Positions 1 to 8,960 of a DNA stretch of 64,000 nt are shown in pieces. The notes under the pieces are model-generated. The model searched no databases. It was not told the DNA's origin and saw nothing but the letters and a program-made list of their open reading frames with translations. This DNA comes from Lachnospiraceae bacterium (GTDB lineage: Bacteria; Bacillota_A; Clostridia; Lachnospirales; Lachnospiraceae): NCBI GenBank assembly GCA_017620975.1, contig JAGAUD010000022.1, forward strand, positions 9,202 to 73,201, given 5' to 3'. Positions within the stretch are counted from its first letter, which is position 1; every line of letters begins with the position of its first letter. A program made the translations under genes and the position numbers.

Positions 1-1569
1 GCACAGCTTCTTGTAATCCTCCCAGGCAGCCTCGTGATTCTCCCGGTTCTTGCCGGCAAACTCCATAGCTCCCATGGTAGTCAGCGTGTAGTTGATATAG
101 TAGAAAGGATAGAGGTAAATATGAAGCTTATGATACCAGTATCCGCCTCTCTCCATAAATTCATCATTATCGTAAGTACGCCATGGCATATATTTTTCTT
201 CCAGCTTATGCCACTCATAAGTACGTTCCTTGGGCGTCAATTCCGGATGAGCATAACAAATATGCTGGAACTCGTCCACTGCCACTCCAAAAGGCACGAA
301 AGTAATGGCATCCTGCAGGTGGGCAAAGCGGAACTTATCAGCCTGCTCCCCGAAGAACCATTCCGCATAAGGGTAAGAAAACTGCTCCATGGACATGGAA
401 TGAATCTCCGCAATATCCGTGGATACACCGTAATAATCGGATATAGGCTGATGACGCATAGCCATATATCCCGCAAAAGCATGTCCCAGCTCATGGGTCA
501 ATACCTGCATATCTCCGATGGTATGATTAAAGCAGGAGAACACAAAAGGTGCTTTCAGAGAGGGTAAAGTAGTCATATACCCGGTGGAAGCCTTCCCCGG
601 CTTATTCTTCAGATCCATCAGTTCATGATCGATCATGAAATCAATGAACTCCCCTGTTTCAGGACTCATCTCATGGTACATCTTTCCGGCCTGCTCCACC
701 ATGAAATCATCATCCCCTGCAGGCTCTGCATTGCCGTCAGGATATACACGATTCTCATCATACACCATGATCTTATCCACACCCAGACGTTTTGCCTGTG
801 CTTCATACAGCTTCCGACACAGCGGTACCAGTTCCCGGCGCACCTGTTCTCTGAAAGAAGCCACTTCCTCTACACCGTAATCTGTCCTGCCCTGATTCAT
901 ATAACCTAAAGGGATATAGTTTTCAAAGCCCAGATTCCGACCCATCTCATTTCGGATAGTAATCAGCTCATCCCAGATTTCCTCCAACCGTTCTTCATGA
1001 GAATGGTAAAAATCAGAATAGGCCCGGAAAGCAGCCTTTCTCTTCTCCCTGTCTTCATGTTCAAAATATTTCTGTATGCCATACAGATTCAGCGTCTGTC
1101 CCTCAAATTCAATGGCCGCAGAAGCCATGATCTTCTGGTATTCATCGGTCAGCTTAGCCTCTTTCTGCATCAGAGGAATATTGGCTTCACAGAAAGCCTT
1201 CTGCTGCAGCTCCATCTGCACAAACAGCTGCTTTCCGAACTCTGCTTCGAAATCAGGCCTGAATTTGCTGTCCATAAATGCCTGATTCAAAGCAATCAGG
1301 TAAGGCATCACCAAAGGATATTGCTCATTCAGATACGCATTCTCCTTCTCATAATATTCATCTGTAGTATCTACTGTATGTCTGATGTGTACGGTACTGA
1401 AGCTTGTTGTCAGCTCCTGGGATATTCCATCCATTTCCATCATACACGCTCTGACCTGCTGATATTCTTCTGCTGCCTGCACTCTGGCAGTAAGCTCCTG
1501 TGCCTTATTCTTCAAAGCCTCCAGATCCGGCCTTTCATACTTCAATGTAGTAAATTTAAAATCGTTCAT
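1..1569 (-). CDS. M3 family oligoendopeptidase (PepF-like), 3' end cut off by the window edge
   Basis: Cytosolic zinc metallopeptidase that cleaves short peptides. The reverse strand reads open from ATG at 1569 to the left edge. The protein starts MNDFKFTTLKYERPDL and contains the zinc motif HELGH (DNA about 490-504) after FNHTIGDMQVLT, the M3 hallmark. The start is supported by an AGAAAGGA ribosome-binding site about 8 bases upstream. About 523 residues are present; M3 oligoendopeptidases are usually 560-600, so a short C-terminal piece is missing. No competing reading frame is convincing: the plus-strand open frames here are shadows. It is transcribed leftwards, downstream of clpB, with a hairpin between them. 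Confidence 0.9.
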   Translation of the reverse strand, partial: MNDFKFTTLKYERPDLEALKNKAQELTARVQAAEEYQQVRACMMEMDGISQELTTSFSTVHIRHTVDTTDEYYEKENAYLNEQYPLVMPYLIALNQAFMDSKFRPDFEAEFGKQLFVQMELQQKAFCEANIPLMQKEAKLTDEYQKIMASAAIEFEGQTLNLYGIQKYFEHEDREKRKAAFRAYSDFYHSHEERLEEIWDELITIRNEMGRNLGFENYIPLGYMNQGRTDYGVEEVASFREQVRRELVPLCRKLYEAQAKRLGVDKIMVYDENRVYPDGNAEPAGDDDFMVEQAGKMYHEMSPETGEFIDFMIDHELMDLKNKPGKASTGYMTTLPSLKAPFVFSCFNHTIGDMQVLTHELGHAFAGYMAMRHQPISDYYGVSTDIAEIHSMSMEQFSYPYAEWFFGEQADKFRFAHLQDAITFVPFGVAVDEFQHICYAHPELTPKERTYEWHKLEEKYMPWRTYDNDEFMERGGYWYHKLHIYLYPFYYINYTLTTMGAMEFAGKNRENHEAAWEDYKKLC

Positions 1570-1694
1570 GCTATTCCTGTCCTTTCTCGCTAATATTCTC
1601 TATTATATAACAGCTTAAACATTTGCGCCACATTTTTACATAAAAAGACTGCTGCAATTTTACTTGATCCAAACAAAGGGTTAGGACAACGATA

Positions 1695-1720
1695 AGGGCC
1701 TTGGATATCATCCAAAGCCC
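1695..1720 (-). terminator. Hairpin downstream of clpB
   Basis: Inverted repeat GGGCTTTGGAT / ATCCAAGGCCC (one G-T pair), read on the minus strand about 16 bases after the clpB stop. It is followed by a weak T-rich tail (TTATCGTTG). A probable intrinsic terminator of clpB. Confidence 0.55.
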
Positions 1721-1736
1721 TCCTGCATCAGCCTTC

Positions 1737-4328
1737 TTAGATTCTGTCTTTCACCTGTGCCTTCAGTTCCTCATTCTCAACAGTAATCAGAATGGTATCC
1801 CCTTCTCTTACCTGGTCTGCCAGAATCAGTTTTGCAGCCAGAGTCTCCACATACTTCTGCACATAACGCTTCAGGGGTCTTGCGCCGTAAACCGGATTAT
1901 AAGCATTCTCCACGATAAATTCTCCGGCCTGCTCTGACAGTTCAATCGTCAGCTCCTTGTCAGCCAGACGTCTGTTCAAATCATCAATGATCAGATGAAT
2001 GATACCGCCAATGTTCTCCTTCGTCAGAGGCTTGAACAGAATAGTCTCATCCAGTCGGTTCAGAAATTCCGGTCTGAAATGATTGCGCAGATCATTCATG
2101 ACCAGTTCTTCTGCCTCAGGCCTGATCGAACCGTCCTCGTTGATTCCGTCAAGCAGATAGTTAGCTCCTATATTGGAAGTCATGATAAGGATGGTATTCT
2201 TGAAATCCACGGTCCGTCCCTGGGAATCCGTCACACGACCGTCATCCAGCACCTGCAGCAGAACGTTGAATACATCCGGATGCGCCTTTTCAATCTCATC
2301 AAACAACACTACACTGTAAGGCTTCCTGCGGACTGCCTCTGTCAGCTGACCGCCCTCTTCATAGCCTACATATCCGGGAGGCGCTCCAATCAGTCTGGAT
2401 ACGGAGAACTTCTCCATATACTCACTCATATCGATACGCACCATATTATTCTCATCATCAAACAAAGCTGCTGCCAATGACTTGGCCAGTTCTGTTTTAC
2501 CGACACCGGTAGGTCCCAGGAACAGGAAAGAACCGATAGGCTTCTCAGGATCCTTGATACCTGCTTTGGAACGGATGATGGCTTCCGTTACTTTGGTCAC
2601 GCCTTCCTCCTGACCGATCACTCGCTTATGAAGTTCGTCATCCAAATGAAGCGTCTTATTCCGTTCGCTTTCTGTCAGCTTCGCTACCGGAATACCGGTC
2701 CAACGGGAAATGATTCTGGCAATCTCATCCTCGGATACCTTTTCATGCACCAGAGACAGCTGGGAAGCATTCACACTCTCTTCCTCCTGCTCCAGCTGCT
2801 TCTTCAATGCAGGAAGTCTGCCGTAACTAAGCTCTGCCGCTTTTTCCAGATTCCCTTCTCTCTGGGCAATCTGAATCTGGCTGTTGACCTCATCGATCTC
2901 CTCACGCAGCTTTGAAAGCTTCTCCACAGAATTCTTCTCATTGTCCCACTGGGCCTTTCGACTGGCGAAATCATCCTTAAGCTCTGCCAGCTCTTTCTGC
3001 AGGCTTTCCAGTCTTTCCCGGCTCAGACGGTCATCTTCCTTTTTCAGTGCAGCTTCCTCGATTTCCATCTGCATGATCCTACGCTGCAATTCATCCAGCT
3101 CGGTAGGCATGCTGTCCAGCTCCGTCTTAATCAGCGCACAGGCCTCATCCACCAGATCAATGGCCTTATCCGGCAGGAATCTGTCTGAAATATATCTGTT
3201 AGACAAAACAGCAGCACTTACCAGAGCATTGTCCATGATTTTTACACCATGATATACCTCATAGCGCTCCTTCAGTCCACGCAGAATGGAAATGGTATCC
3301 TCCACCGTAGGTTCATCCACCATAACCGGCTGGAAACGACGCTCCAGTGCCGGATCCTTCTCGATATACTGACGGTATTCGTCAAGCGTGGTAGCACCGA
3401 TACAATGCAGTTCACCTCTTGCCAGCATAGGTTTCAGCATATTTCCGGCATCCAAAGCACCGTCCGTTTTACCTGCACCTACAATCGTATGCAGCTCATC
3501 GATGAAAAGAATAATCTGTCCGTCACTATTCTTCACCTCTTCCAGCACTGCTTTCAGACGTTCCTCAAATTCACCTCTGTACTTGGCACCTGCCACAAGT
3601 GCACCCATATCCAGAGAGAAAATCTTCTTATCTTTCAGTCCCTGTGGAACATCTCCACGAACGATTCTCTGAGCAAGCCCTTCTACTACAGCTGTCTTAC
3701 CTACACCGGGTTCACCGATCAGTACCGGATTGTTCTTAGTCTTACGGGACAGGATACGGATAATATTACGAATTTCACTGTCACGCCCGATAACAGGATC
3801 CAGTTTCTGGTTCCTTGCCTTCTCTACAAGCTCCTGACCGTATTTTTCCAAAGTATCATAAGTAGCTTCCGGATTGTCGCTGGTCACACGCTGATTGCCT
3901 CTTACAGTTGAAAGCGCCTGCAGGAAACGTTCTCTCGTAATTCCGTATTCCTTCCATATCTGCGCAATTTCCTTGTTGGGATTCTTGATCATCGCCAGGA
4001 ACAGATGCTCCACGGATACATATTCATCTCCCAACTGCTTTGCTTCATCCTCTGCACTGATCAATACCTTATTCAGAGCCTGACCGATATAAACCTGCCC
4101 GCCCTGGACCTTGGTACGCTTCTCAACTGCCTGCTTTGCGCGGTTCACAAAATGTTCTTTCTGAATCTCCATCTTTTCGATGAGCTTCAAAATAAGGCTG
4201 TCTTCTATGGTCAAAAGGCTGTAAAGTAAATGTTCCTGCTCAATTTCCTGATTACCATATTCATAGGCAAGACTTTCACAGCCTTGCACAGCCTGCATGG
4301 ACTTCTGGGTAAATTTTTGAATGTTCAT
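1737..4328 (-). CDS. clpB: ATP-dependent chaperone ClpB
   Basis: Hexameric AAA+ disaggregase that pulls polypeptides out of aggregates together with DnaK. 863 residues, the normal family length. Order of domains: Clp N-terminal repeat domain (1-145), NBD1 with Walker A GEPGVGKT at about 205-212, a long coiled-coil middle domain (rich in E/K/L, about 390-530), NBD2 with Walker A GPTGVGKT, and the C-terminal small domain. The open frame extends 16 codons upstream, but the AAGGAGGG site sits directly before MNIQKFTQ at 4328, so that start is preferred. The middle domain separates it from ClpC and ClpE. No CIRCE (GAGTGCTAA) or CtsR operator is visible in its promoter region, so heat control, if any, is not evident from the DNA. 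Confidence 0.97.
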   Translation of the reverse strand: MNIQKFTQKSMQAVQGCESLAYEYGNQEIEQEHLLYSLLTIEDSLILKLIEKMEIQKEHFVNRAKQAVEKRTKVQGGQVYIGQALNKVLISAEDEAKQLGDEYVSVEHLFLAMIKNPNKEIAQIWKEYGITRERFLQALSTVRGNQRVTSDNPEATYDTLEKYGQELVEKARNQKLDPVIGRDSEIRNIIRILSRKTKNNPVLIGEPGVGKTAVVEGLAQRIVRGDVPQGLKDKKIFSLDMGALVAGAKYRGEFEERLKAVLEEVKNSDGQIILFIDELHTIVGAGKTDGALDAGNMLKPMLARGELHCIGATTLDEYRQYIEKDPALERRFQPVMVDEPTVEDTISILRGLKERYEVYHGVKIMDNALVSAAVLSNRYISDRFLPDKAIDLVDEACALIKTELDSMPTELDELQRRIMQMEIEEAALKKEDDRLSRERLESLQKELAELKDDFASRKAQWDNEKNSVEKLSKLREEIDEVNSQIQIAQREGNLEKAAELSYGRLPALKKQLEQEEESVNASQLSLVHEKVSEDEIARIISRWTGIPVAKLTESERNKTLHLDDELHKRVIGQEEGVTKVTEAIIRSKAGIKDPEKPIGSFLFLGPTGVGKTELAKSLAAALFDDENNMVRIDMSEYMEKFSVSRLIGAPPGYVGYEEGGQLTEAVRRKPYSVVLFDEIEKAHPDVFNVLLQVLDDGRVTDSQGRTVDFKNTILIMTSNIGANYLLDGINEDGSIRPEAEELVMNDLRNHFRPEFLNRLDETILFKPLTKENIGGIIHLIIDDLNRRLADKELTIELSEQAGEFIVENAYNPVYGARPLKRYVQKYVETLAAKLILADQVREGDTILITVENEELKAQVKDRI

Positions 4329-4361
4329 TACATAGCCCTCCTTTTTCTTTGTTCTATCAAT

Positions 4362-4389
4362 AATATAACACAACAAACAAAGAAATCAA
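4362..4389 (-). promoter_or_regulatory. Promoter of clpB
   Basis: On the minus strand TTGATT, 16-bp spacer, TATATT with a TG one base upstream of the -10. It lies about 35 bases before the clpB start codon. Confidence 0.55.
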
Positions 4390-4434
4390 TAGGCAAATGA
4401 TAAATATTTTATAAAATTAACAGTTTACACGTCA

Positions 4435-5136
4435 CTATCTGCACACCCGCATCAAATCTTCTCCCGCTTTCACCCGAGGATTATCACACACAATCACATC
4501 CCCGTAATCCTTAGCCTCCACAACAGTAATCACAACTGACGGATCATACCCTTCTTCCCTAATCCCTTCAATATCGAACTCCAAAAGCGGCTTTCCCTTA
4601 TTTACCACCTCATTCTGCACAATCCTGGAACGATAATGCCGTCCCTCCAGTTCCTCCGTATCAATCCCGGCCCGGATCAACAGCTCAATCCCATAATCTG
4701 TCTTAAGCCGCATGGCATTCCCGGTAGGATACAGCTTCGTAATCTTCCCTGCCGCCGGAGCATACACCATCCCCTGCTCCGGTACAATCCTCGCTCCTCT
4801 CCCGGTTCCTTCCCGCAGATAACACACCTCCCCTGCCACAGGACTCCCTACAGTCCATCCCAACGCTATCCTTTTCTCCCCCGGCATCCCGGCTTTCTTC
4901 CCATTTCTTCCATTCCTCTTCCTTCCACTCATTCCTCTCTCTTCTATCCCACCTGTTCCTATCCCATCCACTCCCTTCCCGGTTATTCCATTTCCATCCA
5001 TCCCAGCCGCACTATCACTCCATCCCTCTCTTTCCCCTTGCTCCTCTTCTTTCCCCTTACTCCATCCGAATCTTCCAATCAACAATCCTGCCAGGAAGAA
5101 CACCGACGAGCACCAAACATTCACAACCAAATCCAT
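4435..5136 (-). CDS. Membrane-anchored EIIA-Glc-like protein lacking the phosphorylatable histidines
   Basis: 233 residues. An N-terminal membrane segment (about 3-23, VVNVWCSSVFFLAGLLIG) is followed by a Gly/Lys/Glu-rich low-complexity linker (to about 95) and a PTS EIIA type-1 (glucose family) domain. The domain keeps recognisable blocks: SPVAGEV, APAAGKI, GIELLIRAGIDTEELEG and a C-terminal VVITVVEA. At the position of the phosphate-accepting His of EIIA (VHFGIDTVEL in E. coli Crr) the protein has Arg (LIRAGIDT). At the second active-site His (TNHAF) it has Asn (TGNAM). Phosphotransfer therefore looks impossible. A regulatory or structural (duplicated hybrid motif) role is inferred. Start chosen at MDLVVNV because AGAGGTGG precedes it; an in-frame ATG nine codons upstream has no site. 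Confidence 0.8.
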   Translation of the reverse strand: MDLVVNVWCSSVFFLAGLLIGRFGWSKGKEEEQGEREGWSDSAAGMDGNGITGKGVDGIGTGGIEERGMSGRKRNGRNGKKAGMPGEKRIALGWTVGSPVAGEVCYLREGTGRGARIVPEQGMVYAPAAGKITKLYPTGNAMRLKTDYGIELLIRAGIDTEELEGRHYRSRIVQNEVVNKGKPLLEFDIEGIREEGYDPSVVITVVEAKDYGDVIVCDNPRVKAGEDLMRVCR

Positions 5137-5279
5137 AAAAGCCACCTCTTTCCTTCTTTCCAAATAATTTCCGCCAAACTAAATTATTTTATACATTCTC
5201 CTACACATTCTTTTATATTCTTACATACTTAATGCGGAATAATTACTGTTCAGAACCCTTTAAAATATTCAAAAAATTG

Positions 5280-5309
5280 TTGACACACCGCCCACCCCGG
5301 TGGTATACT
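5280..5309 (+). promoter_or_regulatory. Promoter of the cold-shock gene
   Basis: TTGACA, 18-bp spacer, TATACT. A perfect -35 and near-perfect -10. It predicts a transcript start near 5316 and a leader of about 150 bases, close in length to the E. coli cspA leader. Confidence 0.85.
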
Positions 5310-5340
5310 GCAACTGTATTCTAAATGAAAGTCATTGAAC

Positions 5341-5396
5341 TCACATATTTTTGTAAGTCATTGTTACTTTTAATGATGGTTTACAAAAATATGTGA
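5341..5396 (+). promoter_or_regulatory. Long leader hairpin of the cold-shock gene
   Basis: A perfect 16-bp inverted repeat (5341-5356 with 5381-5396, TCACATATTTTTGTAA and its complement) encloses a 24-base loop that can form a small TCATT/AATGA stem. It is followed directly by TTTTTT (about 5397-5402). It could act as an RNA thermosensor that melts or refolds with temperature, or as an attenuator, because the T-run makes it terminator-like. Confidence 0.65.
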
Positions 5397-5469
5397 TTTT
5401 TTATGTCCTACGTTTTAGAATCACCAACATTAACGGGATTTTTGTCCCATTCCCAAGGAGGAGATTATT

Positions 5470-5685
5470 ATGAATAACGGTACAGTTAAGTGGTTCAATG
5501 CTCAGAAGGGCTACGGTTTTATCACCAACGATGCTAACGGCGAGGAAGTATTCGTACATTTCTCAGCTATCAACGCTCAGGGCTTCAAGTCTCTGGAAGA
5601 AGGTCAGAAAGTTACTTTCGAAACAGAGTGTGATCCTCAGAACAGCAGCAAGGTTCGCGCTACCAACGTTACTGTTGTAGCTTAA
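5470..5685 (+). CDS. Cold-shock protein, CspA family
   Basis: 71-residue single-stranded nucleic-acid-binding OB-fold protein that acts as an RNA chaperone. It has the RNP1 motif KGYGFI (about 14-19) and the RNP2 motif VFVHFSAI. Length is normal. A strong AAGGAGGAG site lies about 8 bases before the ATG. Codon use is strongly biased to preferred codons, which fits an abundant protein. Monocistronic: own promoter at 5280 and terminator at 5704. Confidence 0.96.
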   Translation: MNNGTVKWFNAQKGYGFITNDANGEEVFVHFSAINAQGFKSLEEGQKVTFETECDPQNSSKVRATNVTVVA

Positions 5686-5703
5686 TTGCATCAGACGAAT
5701 CCG

Positions 5704-5740
5704 GACCGGTAAGGGATACTTACCGGTCACTTTCTTCTTA
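5704..5740 (+). terminator. Terminator of the cold-shock gene
   Basis: Perfect 10-bp stem GACCGGTAAG / CTTACCGGTC (5704-5713 and 5719-5728) with a 5-base loop, followed by a pyrimidine-rich tail ACTTTCTTCTTATT. Confidence 0.85.
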
Positions 5741-5769
5741 TTGACAAATTTTACCATTTAGTATATGAT
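5741..5769 (+). promoter_or_regulatory. Promoter of the mntP riboswitch transcript
   Basis: TTGACA, 17-bp spacer, TATGAT. The predicted start near 5776 places the riboswitch at the very 5' end of the transcript. Confidence 0.85.
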
Positions 5770-5786
5770 AGATTCACTTGTGTACA

Positions 5787-5985
5787 TCCTGTGAGGGAGT
5801 AGTTGGCGGCAATAACCGCGATAATGTCAACATAATGATGCATCGCGCATCTGGCATTATCTAAGCATCATCCTTGATTTTCCATAGAATATAAGACTTG
5901 ATATGGGGATTGAAAGGGAATGTGATAATGAGACTCATGGACAATAGCGGCTCATGCCGTTTATTGTCTGTGAGTTTTTTGTTTA
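5787..5985 (+). ncRNA. yybP-ykoY-type manganese riboswitch upstream of mntP
   Basis: About 200 bases of leader lie between the promoter and the mntP start. They contain the conserved-looking GGGAGTAG element (about 5793-5800) and GTCAACATAATG, followed by stems characteristic of yybP-ykoY aptamers. These elements commonly control MntP-type Mn2+ exporters, so the genomic context is exactly right. The expression platform is a strong intrinsic terminator: ACTCATGGACAATAGCGGC pairs with GCCG...TTGTCTGTGAGT (5933-5975), then TTTTTT (5975-5980). Expected behaviour from the family: Mn2+ binding stabilises the aptamer and prevents termination, so the exporter is made when Mn2+ is high. I identified the aptamer by eye, not by covariance model. 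Confidence 0.78.
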
Positions 5986-6003
5986 CTTGAAAGGAGAAAA
6001 ATA

Positions 6004-6567
6004 ATGAGTACTTTTAGTTTGTTCATCATCGCTGTGGGATTATCTATGGATGCTTTCGCAGTTTCTATCTGTAAGGGTCTGGCCATGCAAAAGATTTCTC
6101 TGAAAAAAGCCGGTATCGTGGGCTTATGGTTCGGTGGATTTCAGGCACTGATGCCATCCATCGGCTATATACTGGGAATCCAGTTCGAAAGCTACATAAC
6201 CTCCATCGACCACTGGATTGCCTTCGTATTACTGTCTCTGATTGGTATTTCTATGATCAAAGAAGCTATGGGTAAAGAGGAAGAATGTCATGATGACTCC
6301 CTTGGTATAAAAACCATGTCCCTGCTGGCCGTTGCTACCAGTATTGATGCCCTGGCTGTAGGCGTTACCTTTGCTTTCCTGCAAGTAAATATTGTCCCCG
6401 CAGTAAGCTTTATCGGTGTCATCACATTCCTTTTATCCATGGTAGGTGTAAAAGTCGGCAATGTATTCGGTGTCCGTTACAAATCCAAAGCTGAACTGGC
6501 TGGCGGAATCATCCTTATTCTTATGGGCATCAAGATTCTGCTGGAACATCTCGGAATTCTGGGCTAA
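6004..6567 (+). CDS. mntP: Manganese efflux pump MntP
   Basis: 187-residue integral membrane protein with six predicted helices in two homologous halves. It carries the family signature Asp-containing segments [12 protein letters not shown] (about 14-25) and [13 protein letters not shown]. Exports excess Mn2+. Length is typical of MntP/YebN. The AAAGGAG site precedes the ATG. It is the only gene downstream of the Mn2+ riboswitch and is closed by the terminator at 6587. Confidence 0.95.
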   Translation: MSTFSLFIIAVGLSMDAFAVSICKGLAMQKISLKKAGIVGLWFGGFQALMPSIGYILGIQFESYITSIDHWIAFVLLSLIGISMIKEAMGKEEECHDDSLGIKTMSLLAVATSIDALAVGVTFAFLQVNIVPAVSFIGVITFLLSMVGVKVGNVFGVRYKSKAELAGGIILILMGIKILLEHLGILG

Positions 6568-6586
6568 GTAAATTTTTCTGCAAATA

Positions 6587-6624
6587 CAGGGCTGCCTGCA
6601 AATTGATATCTGCAGGCAGCCCTG
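6587..6624. terminator. Bidirectional terminator between mntP and the ABC exporter
   Basis: Perfect 14-bp stem CAGGGCTGCCTGCA / TGCAGGCAGCCCTG around a 10-base loop, lying between two convergent genes. Confidence 0.8.
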
Positions 6625-6632
6625 TTTGGCAT

Positions 6633-8210
6633 TTACCCTTCTACTGTTTCCATTCTGTAAAAGCACAGAGACGCTACGGTCATGAAAATAGCCGTTTCTC
6701 CTGTTAAGAGTACTGTTATCATGATATAAGCCAGATTCAGGCCTCCCACCATCATACCAAGGATGCCTCCAATGACAGCCACTGTAATGGCGATTCCCAT
6801 AAGGAACAGCTGAAACATCTGTTTTCCGACCTGTCCCAGAACGTTGCCCACTGCAATCTCAGCCACCGCAAGGATGTAAAGTTTACAGGCATTCAACATC
6901 ACAAACATAAGAATGGACAATCCTATCGTCAAAGGGGACTGCCCCATGACAATTCCGGCAGGCACCGCCAGAAGCGTACCGTTCACAATTGCCTGAATAT
7001 GCTGTATTGCAGTTGCATACCACAGTTTGTTAAAAGCGTTGTCGGGAATCAGAAAGGTATAAGGCGATTTTAACTCTACACCCCATTTTCCGCTCAGTGT
7101 AGTAAATATAAAGACCACATAAGCCATGACCATCGGAATCATGAAACCGGTCAAGTCTCCGAAACCACCTTCGGAATGATACAACCAGGCTATAAAAATA
7201 CTTCCGCCCAGGCAGAATAACGTTGTCATATCAAAGAAAAAGAAACGGTTCTTCTTATATTCCAGCAGTTGGCGATAGAAAATAGCTTTGGCTCCACTTC
7301 CTCTATAGGAAACAGCTGCCTTGCCGAAGCGCTTCTTCTTCCCGATCCTTAAATCACTGCGGCCCCGTCTGCGGTTTACCAGCAGTTCTTCATAGTCATC
7401 TGCAAACTTCATGGCATCTTCATAATACTCTCCTGTACACTTCATCCGAAGCGCCCCAAGCAGCATCACCACAAGCAGCACCAGATACAGTGCACTACAG
7501 ATAACATTCACAACCGTGAGACCCGTAAACAGAAGATGAATCACTGCCGTATACCATCCGATGACAGGCACCATCTGTACAGCATCACTGTGAAGATATC
7601 CCAGGACAAAATCCCACGACAATCCTTCTTTGGAATACCCCACCGCTGCAATCAGAACCAGAATTGCCACCAGCCCATAAGCAGACTTTACCACCAGTGC
7701 ACGCCCTTTTTCGTCCAGCCTCTGATTTCCATAGCAAAGCAGCATGATTCCGCTCTCCAACAGATTCTCTACTATTACAGAAAAAAGAAAATACAAGACC
7801 ATCTGCCACCAGGTCACCCTGAAAATATAGGCACCTCCTACTGCCACTGCCAGATTCAGGAACAGATTGACAAACAGATTCTTCACATGGGCATATAACA
7901 GCACTTTCTTGGGACTGATAGGGGATGTAAACAGGAAATGCGTATCACTCTTTCGGAATAACAGCCCTTTCCGTTTCGCATAAGCAATCAGGTTAGCAGG
8001 TATGACCCAAAAAGCAAATGCAGTAAGCACTGCCGCCATCCCCTCCGGATTATCCATATGAAACTCACTGAACATGGTTTTAAAAGAATAAGGAATCATG
8101 AACAGATACAGGATAATAAACGCCAGATATACATAAGTCACCGGCTTACGGATTGCCTTTCGCAGCCGGTTGCGGAAAATATGCCTGTAGAGATACAGAA
8201 TGGCACTCAT
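6633..8210 (-). CDS. Putative ABC exporter membrane protein
   Basis: 525-residue polytopic membrane protein with many hydrophobic segments in two blocks separated by a basic cytoplasmic stretch (GRSDLRIGKKKRFGK, about 284-298). It resembles the clostridial 'putative ABC exporter' family. It partners with the ATPase encoded immediately upstream: the ATPase stop and this ATG overlap (TAATG), and the GGGGGAG ribosome-binding site lies inside the ATPase gene. Substrate unknown. Confidence 0.75.
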   Translation of the reverse strand: MSAILYLYRHIFRNRLRKAIRKPVTYVYLAFIILYLFMIPYSFKTMFSEFHMDNPEGMAAVLTAFAFWVIPANLIAYAKRKGLLFRKSDTHFLFTSPISPKKVLLYAHVKNLFVNLFLNLAVAVGGAYIFRVTWWQMVLYFLFSVIVENLLESGIMLLCYGNQRLDEKGRALVVKSAYGLVAILVLIAAVGYSKEGLSWDFVLGYLHSDAVQMVPVIGWYTAVIHLLFTGLTVVNVICSALYLVLLVVMLLGALRMKCTGEYYEDAMKFADDYEELLVNRRRGRSDLRIGKKKRFGKAAVSYRGSGAKAIFYRQLLEYKKNRFFFFDMTTLFCLGGSIFIAWLYHSEGGFGDLTGFMIPMVMAYVVFIFTTLSGKWGVELKSPYTFLIPDNAFNKLWYATAIQHIQAIVNGTLLAVPAGIVMGQSPLTIGLSILMFVMLNACKLYILAVAEIAVGNVLGQVGKQMFQLFLMGIAITVAVIGGILGMMVGGLNLAYIMITVLLTGETAIFMTVASLCFYRMETVEG

Positions 8211-8929
8211 TATTCAACTCCCCCTTCTGCCTCCGGGCGCTTTGCCTCCGTCACAGAGAAGAACAACTCCTCCAGGTCTTCATTTCCCACATCTTCTCTT
8301 GTATAGCTTCCCAGAATACGCCCCTTATTCATGACAAAAGTAACATCCCACAACTCCTTAACCATCTCCAGCATATGAGTACTGATCAGCACAGTCACCC
8401 CCTGCGCCTTCAGTTCCGTTACCACCTGCTTCAATTCCTTGATAGCCGCAGGGTCTAATCCCACCATGGGCTCATCCAGCAGAATCACCCGGGGCTTGAT
8501 AATCAGGGCACAGCAGATGCTCACCTTCTGCATCATTCCCTTGGAAAGCTCGTTTCCCAGCTTATCCTGCTTATCCAAAAGTTCAAACCGACTAAGCAGC
8601 TGCTCTCTCTCCTGCTGTGTCACAGCCACGCTATAGGCGCGTTCCATAAATTCCAAATGTTCTCTTACGGTAAGCGCTTCATACATGTTAGGTATCTCCG
8701 GCACATAGGCAAATATCTTTCTGGCTTCTATGCCTCTGGCATCTTTCCCCTGGATTCTGATATTACCGTCATAACGCACCAGCCCCGCAATACTTTTGAT
8801 TACTGTAGATTTTCCCGCGCCGTTGGGACCAAGCAGAATTCCCACCGTCCCGTCCGGTACCTGAAAGCTGACACTATCCACAGCGAGCAGCTTTCCGTAT
8901 TTTTTCGATACTTCTATTACCTCTAACAT
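8210..8929 (-). CDS. ABC transporter ATP-binding protein
   Basis: 239 residues, a single nucleotide-binding domain. Walker A GPNGAGKST, a modified signature (LSKGMMQKV), Walker B VILLDEPM and an H-loop STHML are visible. The architecture is typical of CcmA/drug-export type subunits. First gene of a two-gene exporter operon with the membrane protein at 6633-8210. AGGGAG precedes the ATG. Confidence 0.93.
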   Translation of the reverse strand: MLEVIEVSKKYGKLLAVDSVSFQVPDGTVGILLGPNGAGKSTVIKSIAGLVRYDGNIRIQGKDARGIEARKIFAYVPEIPNMYEALTVREHLEFMERAYSVAVTQQEREQLLSRFELLDKQDKLGNELSKGMMQKVSICCALIIKPRVILLDEPMVGLDPAAIKELKQVVTELKAQGVTVLISTHMLEMVKELWDVTFVMNKGRILGSYTREDVGNEDLEELFFSVTEAKRPEAEGGVE

Positions 8930-8960
8930 AAATACTCCCTTCTGTGCAGTCCGCTTGCAA

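Larger units (their letters stand above)
5137..5469 (+). other. 333-bp divergent intergenic region: csp promoter and long leader
   Basis: No gene seen. It separates the leftward EIIA-like gene from the rightward cold-shock gene. It contains a strong promoter at 5280-5309 and an approximately 150-base untranslated leader with a long A+T-rich hairpin at 5341-5396. Confidence 0.8.

Noticed and set aside
34..567. Plus-strand open frames over the first 1.6 kb
   Set aside because: Shadows of the minus-strand oligoendopeptidase, whose frame contains HELGH and has a ribosome-binding site.
4329..4434. CIRCE or CtsR heat-shock operator before clpB
   Set aside because: Neither the GAGTGCTAA inverted repeat nor the GGTCAAA direct repeat is present.
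4636..5232. 198-codon plus-strand open frame rich in Pro and Ser
   Set aside because: Antisense to the Gly-rich linker of the EIIA-like protein; low-complexity composition explains the open frame.
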